From Bacteroidales bacterium (lineage in GTDB: Bacteria > Bacteroidota > Bacteroidia > Bacteroidales > UBA932): a stretch of DNA of 64,000 bases. The DNA lies in assembly GCA_017544265.1 (NCBI GenBank), contig JAFYEM010000008.1:19606-83605 (forward strand), read 5' to 3'. The notes below the pieces were generated by a model. It saw only the letters and a program-made list of their open reading frames with translations. It was not told the DNA's origin and made no database searches. Within the stretch, counting starts at the first letter, position 1; every line of letters begins with the position of its first letter. Position numbers and translations under genes: made by a program. Shown here in pieces: positions 60,585 through 64,000 of the stretch.

Positions 60585-60760
60585 TCGGTGACGCCCCGCT
60601 TCGCATCTGTTTCCGCACAGGTGACGCCATGCTTCTTTACCGTTTCCGCGCCGGTGACGCCCCGAGGGGCTTTTCAGAGGGTCTATGCCCCACGGAACCC
60701 TGCCAGCTGACGGCGTCCCCGGCGGCTTAATAGTGTGTCGATGCCGTTGGCAACGGCCGT
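60585..60760 (+). repeat. Structured repeat cluster, copy C (rearranged)
   Basis: Three GGTGACGCC segments at 60588, 60620 and 60653 or nearby, then a hairpin at 60652-60706 with the inner stem CCGAGGGGC / GCCCCACGG, 16-base loop and AA, but with the left outer arm of one version (CGGTGACG) and the right outer arm of the other (CCCTGCCAG). A second core, 60719-60750, has inner CCGGCGGC / GCCGTTGG. No gene is present in 60555-60803. Confidence 0.78.
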
Positions 60761-60803
60761 GCATGGAGCGGGCCGCTCGGTCTAGATGACAGGTGTTGAC
60801 AGC

Positions 60804-61484
60804 TCAGTCGTTATAGATAATCTTTTCTATCTTGTAGCGGGTGGAGAGGGTGCCGCTGTCGTAATGGCCGTTGACGCTGATTCCGAGGAGGGGATCGTGG
60901 ATGCGGTTTCCGGGGAGTCCGCTGCGGAGCACCTTCAGCCTCGGGGTGCCGTTCCGTCCTTCCTTTTCCCAGAAGATGATGGTGAAATCGTGGTCCACGG
61001 AACTTTCGTTTGTCATGTCCAGTTCCAGATACCAGTCTTTGTCACCGGGGACGGGATAATGGCGTTCGAACTTGCATCCGGAAGGGAATTTGTTCACTAT
61101 GTCTGAATCGCACTCATCATAGACGTCGGGTGCCACCGGATTGGCGGGTTCAGTATAGGTTCCGACCGGGGTCGGCGTATTGGAACGGCTGTCCTCCAGA
61201 TAGTCAATGGCGCTGAACAGCAGCGGGGTAAGGATTCCTACGGCAAGGCCCAGGGCGCTGCCGCCGCTGCTGCCTCTGGACACGGAACTGGCTGCGCTGC
61301 TTACGGCGCGGGCTGCCGGAATCACAATGCGATGGTCCCCGCTCGGTTTTGAAAACTTATGCCCGCTTATTTCTTCCAGCTGGCCGAGGGCCGAGGTGGC
61401 ATGCGTTCCGGTGTCGAATTTGGACTGTGCTCCCGCTGCCAGGCAAAGACAGGCGAGAAGCGCTGTGGCGATTATCTTTTTCAT
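60804..61484 (-). CDS. Secreted protein, unknown function
   Basis: A 226-residue protein with a signal peptide (KKIIATALLACLCLAAGAQS). A low-complexity Ser/Ala/Gly segment (AAARAVSSAASSVSRGSSGG in outline) precedes a hydrophobic stretch (LGLAVGILTPLLFSAIDYL near 80-100), which may be a membrane-associated helix. The C-terminal part is beta-rich with WYLELDMTNESSVDHDF. No family is recognised. It is the last gene of a minus-strand unit; its ATG shares a base with the upstream stop (TAATG). Confidence 0.75.
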   Translation of the reverse strand: MKKIIATALLACLCLAAGAQSKFDTGTHATSALGQLEEISGHKFSKPSGDHRIVIPAARAVSSAASSVSRGSSGGSALGLAVGILTPLLFSAIDYLEDSRSNTPTPVGTYTEPANPVAPDVYDECDSDIVNKFPSGCKFERHYPVPGDKDWYLELDMTNESSVDHDFTIIFWEKEGRNGTPRLKVLRSGLPGNRIHDPLLGISVNGHYDSGTLSTRYKIEKIIYND

Positions 61485-62989
61485 TATCGTATCAGGTCAA
61501 GGTCCCTGAGCCAAGGCCGGGAATAGCCTTCGGCAGCGGGATTGTCAAAACTGAAAGTCTTCCCTTCCGGCGTGGTGAAAGTAATGCTCCTGAGCGAGAG
61601 CATGTCATTGCGCACAAAGTATTTCGCCGTTTTGAGGGCATCGGCGGCGAAACTGCTGAATTCCTCCCGGAACAAGGCCGCGTCGGAGCGGGGAACCGTA
61701 ATCTTGTAGGTGTCCTGGAATATCTTGTTTACGGAGAAGACGAAGGTCTCGCTGTCCGCGTCGTAGCGGCTCAGGATAAGCCGGGCGTCATCACCGATAA
61801 TGGCTGACACGAAAGCCTTTTCGGCTGCCGGTATCAGCGATGCTATGTAGCCTTCATTCAGGGAAGGATTCTTCTTCCTGGCCTCGAAATCCGCCGTGGA
61901 TTCGAATTCTCCCTTGGCCCATAACTTATAGCGGTTCCATGTGAAAACCGAAAATGAGTTCTGGGGATAGAACATCACAAGCATGTCGAACATATTCCGG
62001 TCTTCCATATAAGGAAGGAGTTCCTTGCCCTTGTGGTTGAGCAGGGCCCGTTCTTTCCCGCGTCCTGCGACAATGGCGACCGGCAGCCGCAGGTTTCCGC
62101 TGACGTATGCGTTGAAACTGTAGGGCGAAAGGCCGTCAAATGCTTCCGGGAGGACTTTTGTGCCGCTGCTGTCCATCATTCCCCACTTGCCCCCGGGCAT
62201 GCGGTAGCACCAGGTATCCGGTGCAGTGGGCCAGTAAGACAGGTCTCCGTAGCGCGCCGGCAAGGCTTCCACACCATTGTCCCCGCGTACGCCCCAGAGG
62301 TCGTCCTCGCGGACGTAGAACCAGTTGGCATCGGCCCATTTCCCACCCCACTTGCGCAGTGACGCGGTCAGGAAAAGAGTGTCGTACTGGATGGGGACCA
62401 CGACGCTGGCGTCTGAAGCCAGTGCGCCCCATTTCCCCGCCGTGTTGACTGCGACCACATCGCCGCGGGCCCGGTAGATTACAGCGTCGTCATAATGCTC
62501 CGGCGTGCCTTCGAGGTGCTTTCCGCTCTGGTCTATCCAGCTGAAGAAACCTTTTTTGTCCCGCACCAGCATCTGGGCCCGGGCGCCGTCGGCATGCCCG
62601 CAGGCAATGATGCGGCAGTTGTAGCCGTTCATGGTCTGTTTCCATTTTCCGTCCACCAGGCACAGGGCTGAATACTTGTTCCCTTTGTTGAATATGACCA
62701 GTCCTTCGGAGAGCCGCCACATGTCGTCGCAGCGAATCGGGCCGTAGGCGAGCGTGGCGATATAGTCCTTTTCAGCTTTCCTTATCCGGGCGATTCCGCA
62801 CCATATTTCGGGCGTGAGGCCTCCAGCGGCAACATTCTTTTTCACGACCGTCCATCCCTCCTCGGAAGGGAGGGTGTTTCCTTCGCATAGGCGTTTGAAG
62901 TCCCCGCTTCCGCTCACAATCACTTCCTGGGCAGCCATGGAGAGGCTGCAGAAAACGACAAGTGATATGGCCAGTACAAAATTGCGCAT
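61484..62989 (-). CDS. Secreted WG-repeat protein
   Basis: A 501-residue protein with a signal peptide (NFVLAISLVVFCSLSMAAQE). WG-type repeats are visible in the middle third: KWGALASDASVVVPIQYDTL, LWGVRGDNGVEALPARYGDL and KWGMMDSSGTKVLPEAFDGL, each ending in a tyrosine or phenylalanine and a turn. The C-terminal domain (about 340-500) is helical and includes ARKKNPSLNEGYIASLI. WG repeats form beta structures of unknown role. It is preceded by a barrel gene 6 bases upstream. Confidence 0.85.
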   Translation of the reverse strand: MRNFVLAISLVVFCSLSMAAQEVIVSGSGDFKRLCEGNTLPSEEGWTVVKKNVAAGGLTPEIWCGIARIRKAEKDYIATLAYGPIRCDDMWRLSEGLVIFNKGNKYSALCLVDGKWKQTMNGYNCRIIACGHADGARAQMLVRDKKGFFSWIDQSGKHLEGTPEHYDDAVIYRARGDVVAVNTAGKWGALASDASVVVPIQYDTLFLTASLRKWGGKWADANWFYVREDDLWGVRGDNGVEALPARYGDLSYWPTAPDTWCYRMPGGKWGMMDSSGTKVLPEAFDGLSPYSFNAYVSGNLRLPVAIVAGRGKERALLNHKGKELLPYMEDRNMFDMLVMFYPQNSFSVFTWNRYKLWAKGEFESTADFEARKKNPSLNEGYIASLIPAAEKAFVSAIIGDDARLILSRYDADSETFVFSVNKIFQDTYKITVPRSDAALFREEFSSFAADALKTAKYFVRNDMLSLRSITFTTPEGKTFSFDNPAAEGYSRPWLRDLDLIR

Positions 62990-62995
62990 AGAGTA

Positions 62996-63649
62996 CTAAA
63001 GATTGATGTGGAAGTCCATACCGACGGTCCAGCGATGCAGCGGAGAGTCTTTGTCCGGCGACAGGTTGAGGAAACCGTAGGCGGCCGTAAGTTTGAAGGA
63101 GAATCCTTTCGTCCCGACCCCGAATCCGGCCTTGAGATAGACATTGAAAGGTTTGATGCCGAGATCTTTGATTGTGTTCATCTTCTGATACCTGCCCTCC
63201 TCATCCTTAAAAGGCCAGTCCTTGTGGGTGCTGCTGGTGGTGGATGCCAGGCAGTAGTCAAAGACGGGCCCGGCAAAGAAGCTCCATCCCTTCGAGATGC
63301 CGTAGTTGAAGGTAACGGGAAGCTGCAGGTGATGTTCCCGGATGCTCGTGTCGTAGTTTCCAAGGGTGATGACATCCAGTTTGCTTTCGTCGTACCAGGC
63401 ACCCATCGCGCCCCAGAGAATATCGAATTTGTAGTTGAGGCCGACATTGACCATGCCGGACATGCTCACGGGAATGCCGTAGATGACGCCGACGTACGGT
63501 CCCATGCCGAAACCGGTGGATTTGAACCCCTCGGGAACCTTGCGGTTCAGCATTTCGAAGTTCATTCCGAAATCGAAACCCAGCTGGGCCGATGCCCTGG
63601 GGGCCGAGAGGCAGAGGACAGATAGAATTGCAATAAGTATCTTTTTCAT
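62996..63649 (-). CDS. Outer-membrane beta-barrel protein (PorT-like)
   Basis: A 217-residue protein with a signal peptide (KKILIAILSVLCLSAPRASA) and alternating strands such as LPVTFNYGISKGWSFFAGPV and FKLTAAYGFLNLS. The end WTVGMDFHINL is aromatic at the usual places for BAM-assembled barrels. The eight-strand size and the style of the loops resemble PorT-family outer-membrane proteins, but PorT itself is not claimed. It sits between the partial gene upstream and the WG-repeat gene. Confidence 0.8.
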   Translation of the reverse strand: MKKILIAILSVLCLSAPRASAQLGFDFGMNFEMLNRKVPEGFKSTGFGMGPYVGVIYGIPVSMSGMVNVGLNYKFDILWGAMGAWYDESKLDVITLGNYDTSIREHHLQLPVTFNYGISKGWSFFAGPVFDYCLASTTSSTHKDWPFKDEEGRYQKMNTIKDLGIKPFNVYLKAGFGVGTKGFSFKLTAAYGFLNLSPDKDSPLHRWTVGMDFHINL

Positions 63650-63661
63650 AGACCCGAAGTG

Positions 63662-64000
63662 TTAATTCAACCTGACCATTGTGGTGACGACCATGCCTGC
63701 ATTGCCGTCACTGCCTATGGTGGTTTTGATCTTGCCGCGGTCTGCGCCCACGACGGAGGTGTAGAAATTCAGCTGCGTGCCGCTGGACATATAGGCCACG
63801 AATTGGAGGGTAAGCGAAGCCGCTTCGAAGCGTTCGAGCCTGAGGGTCCCGGGAACGATCTTTCCCTGATACTCCGAGGCGCTGCTCCAGTCAAGCGTGA
63901 CATACTCGGCCGCATCCTTGGAAAGATCACACTCCCAGTAGCCGGCAGTGCCGTCGATGGTATAAGCCACCCCGTCAACATACTCACCTTGATTTGAAGG
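63662..64000 (-). CDS. Unknown protein, N terminus beyond the window
   Basis: The last 112 residues of a protein whose frame stays open to the window edge (it reads PSNQGEYVDGVAYTIDGTAG at the edge). The text is beta-rich, with LDWSSASEYQGKIVPGTLR and QFVAYMSSGTQLNFYT. No family is recognised. It is 12 bases upstream of the barrel gene on the same strand, so it is probably secreted and part of the same unit. Confidence 0.6.
   Translation of the reverse strand, partial: PSNQGEYVDGVAYTIDGTAGYWECDLSKDAAEYVTLDWSSASEYQGKIVPGTLRLERFEAASLTLQFVAYMSSGTQLNFYTSVVGADRGKIKTTIGSDGNAGMVVTTMVRLN

Noticed and set aside
1-64000. tRNA, rRNA, insertion sequence or prophage genes
   Set aside because: No tRNA-like cloverleaf, rRNA segment, DDE or tyrosine/serine recombinase, or phage structural protein was recognised.

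Overview
The window is about 64 kb of chromosome from a member of the Bacteroidota, most likely order Bacteroidales, with fairly high G+C for that group. The evidence is the family content (DUF2723, DUF3109, DUF4886, DUF6913-like, AsnA, a 509-residue RodA), many lipoproteins with a Cys-ended signal peptide, few Shine-Dalgarno sequences, and TAnnTTTG-type -7 promoter elements before most transcription units. The family cannot be fixed from sequence alone; Rikenellaceae or RC9-like gut lineages would fit. I saw no rRNA, tRNA, prophage, insertion sequence or CRISPR array.

Layout. 1-3373 (+): end of frr, then pheA, an aminotransferase and tyrA, tightly overlapped. 3387-11582 (-): an overlapping chain of a pseudo-M16 protein, a DUF3109 protein, a coiled-coil membrane protein, hemW, a small membrane protein, pyrH and an aminopeptidase P. 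11650-14361 (+): a TPR protein and a U32 peptidase. 14366-19977 (-): PBP1A, ddl, prmC and a lipoprotein. 20092-22893 (+): topA and an Lrp-type regulator, convergent with ispD. 23617-29318 (+): the rod-shape cluster mreB-mreC-mreD-PBP2-rodA. 29325-38562 (-): lgt, a DUF2723 membrane protein, an RNA methyltransferase, a large lipoprotein, an alanine symporter and asnA. 38635-40352 (+): an outer-membrane barrel and two small lipoproteins. 40297-42344 (-): a lipoprotein and an LPG-synthase-type membrane protein. 42392-46732 (+): PfkB kinase, DUF6913-like protein, small exporter, cysS and exonuclease III.

46733-49300 looks accessory: an Rpn/PD-(D/E)XK nuclease gene flanked by direct copies of a structured repeat, then a tandem 62-bp palindromic pair and a small lipoprotein. 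49306-54247 (-): S41 protease and a GH2 beta-galactosidase. 54296-60554 (+): rdgB, recO, a Big-domain lipoprotein, a NAGPA-domain protein, another lipoprotein and a DUF4886 protein. 60804-64000 (-): secreted proteins of unknown function (one with WG repeats), one barrel and one protein cut by the window edge.

The most unusual content is not a gene. At least seven copies of one nested-hairpin repeat (outer stem, CC/AA internal loop, inner stem, 16-nt loop) occur here, all on the + strand. The stems change between copies while pairing is mostly kept. Three clusters lie just after stop codons and one copy lies in frame inside cysS. Further palindromic elements lie at 8401-8489, 15535-15626, 16519-16646 with 58571-58693, and inside cysS and the S41 protease gene. 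Many genes therefore work in envelope biogenesis (peptidoglycan, cell shape, lipoprotein maturation, secreted proteins), set in a genome rich in small palindromic elements.
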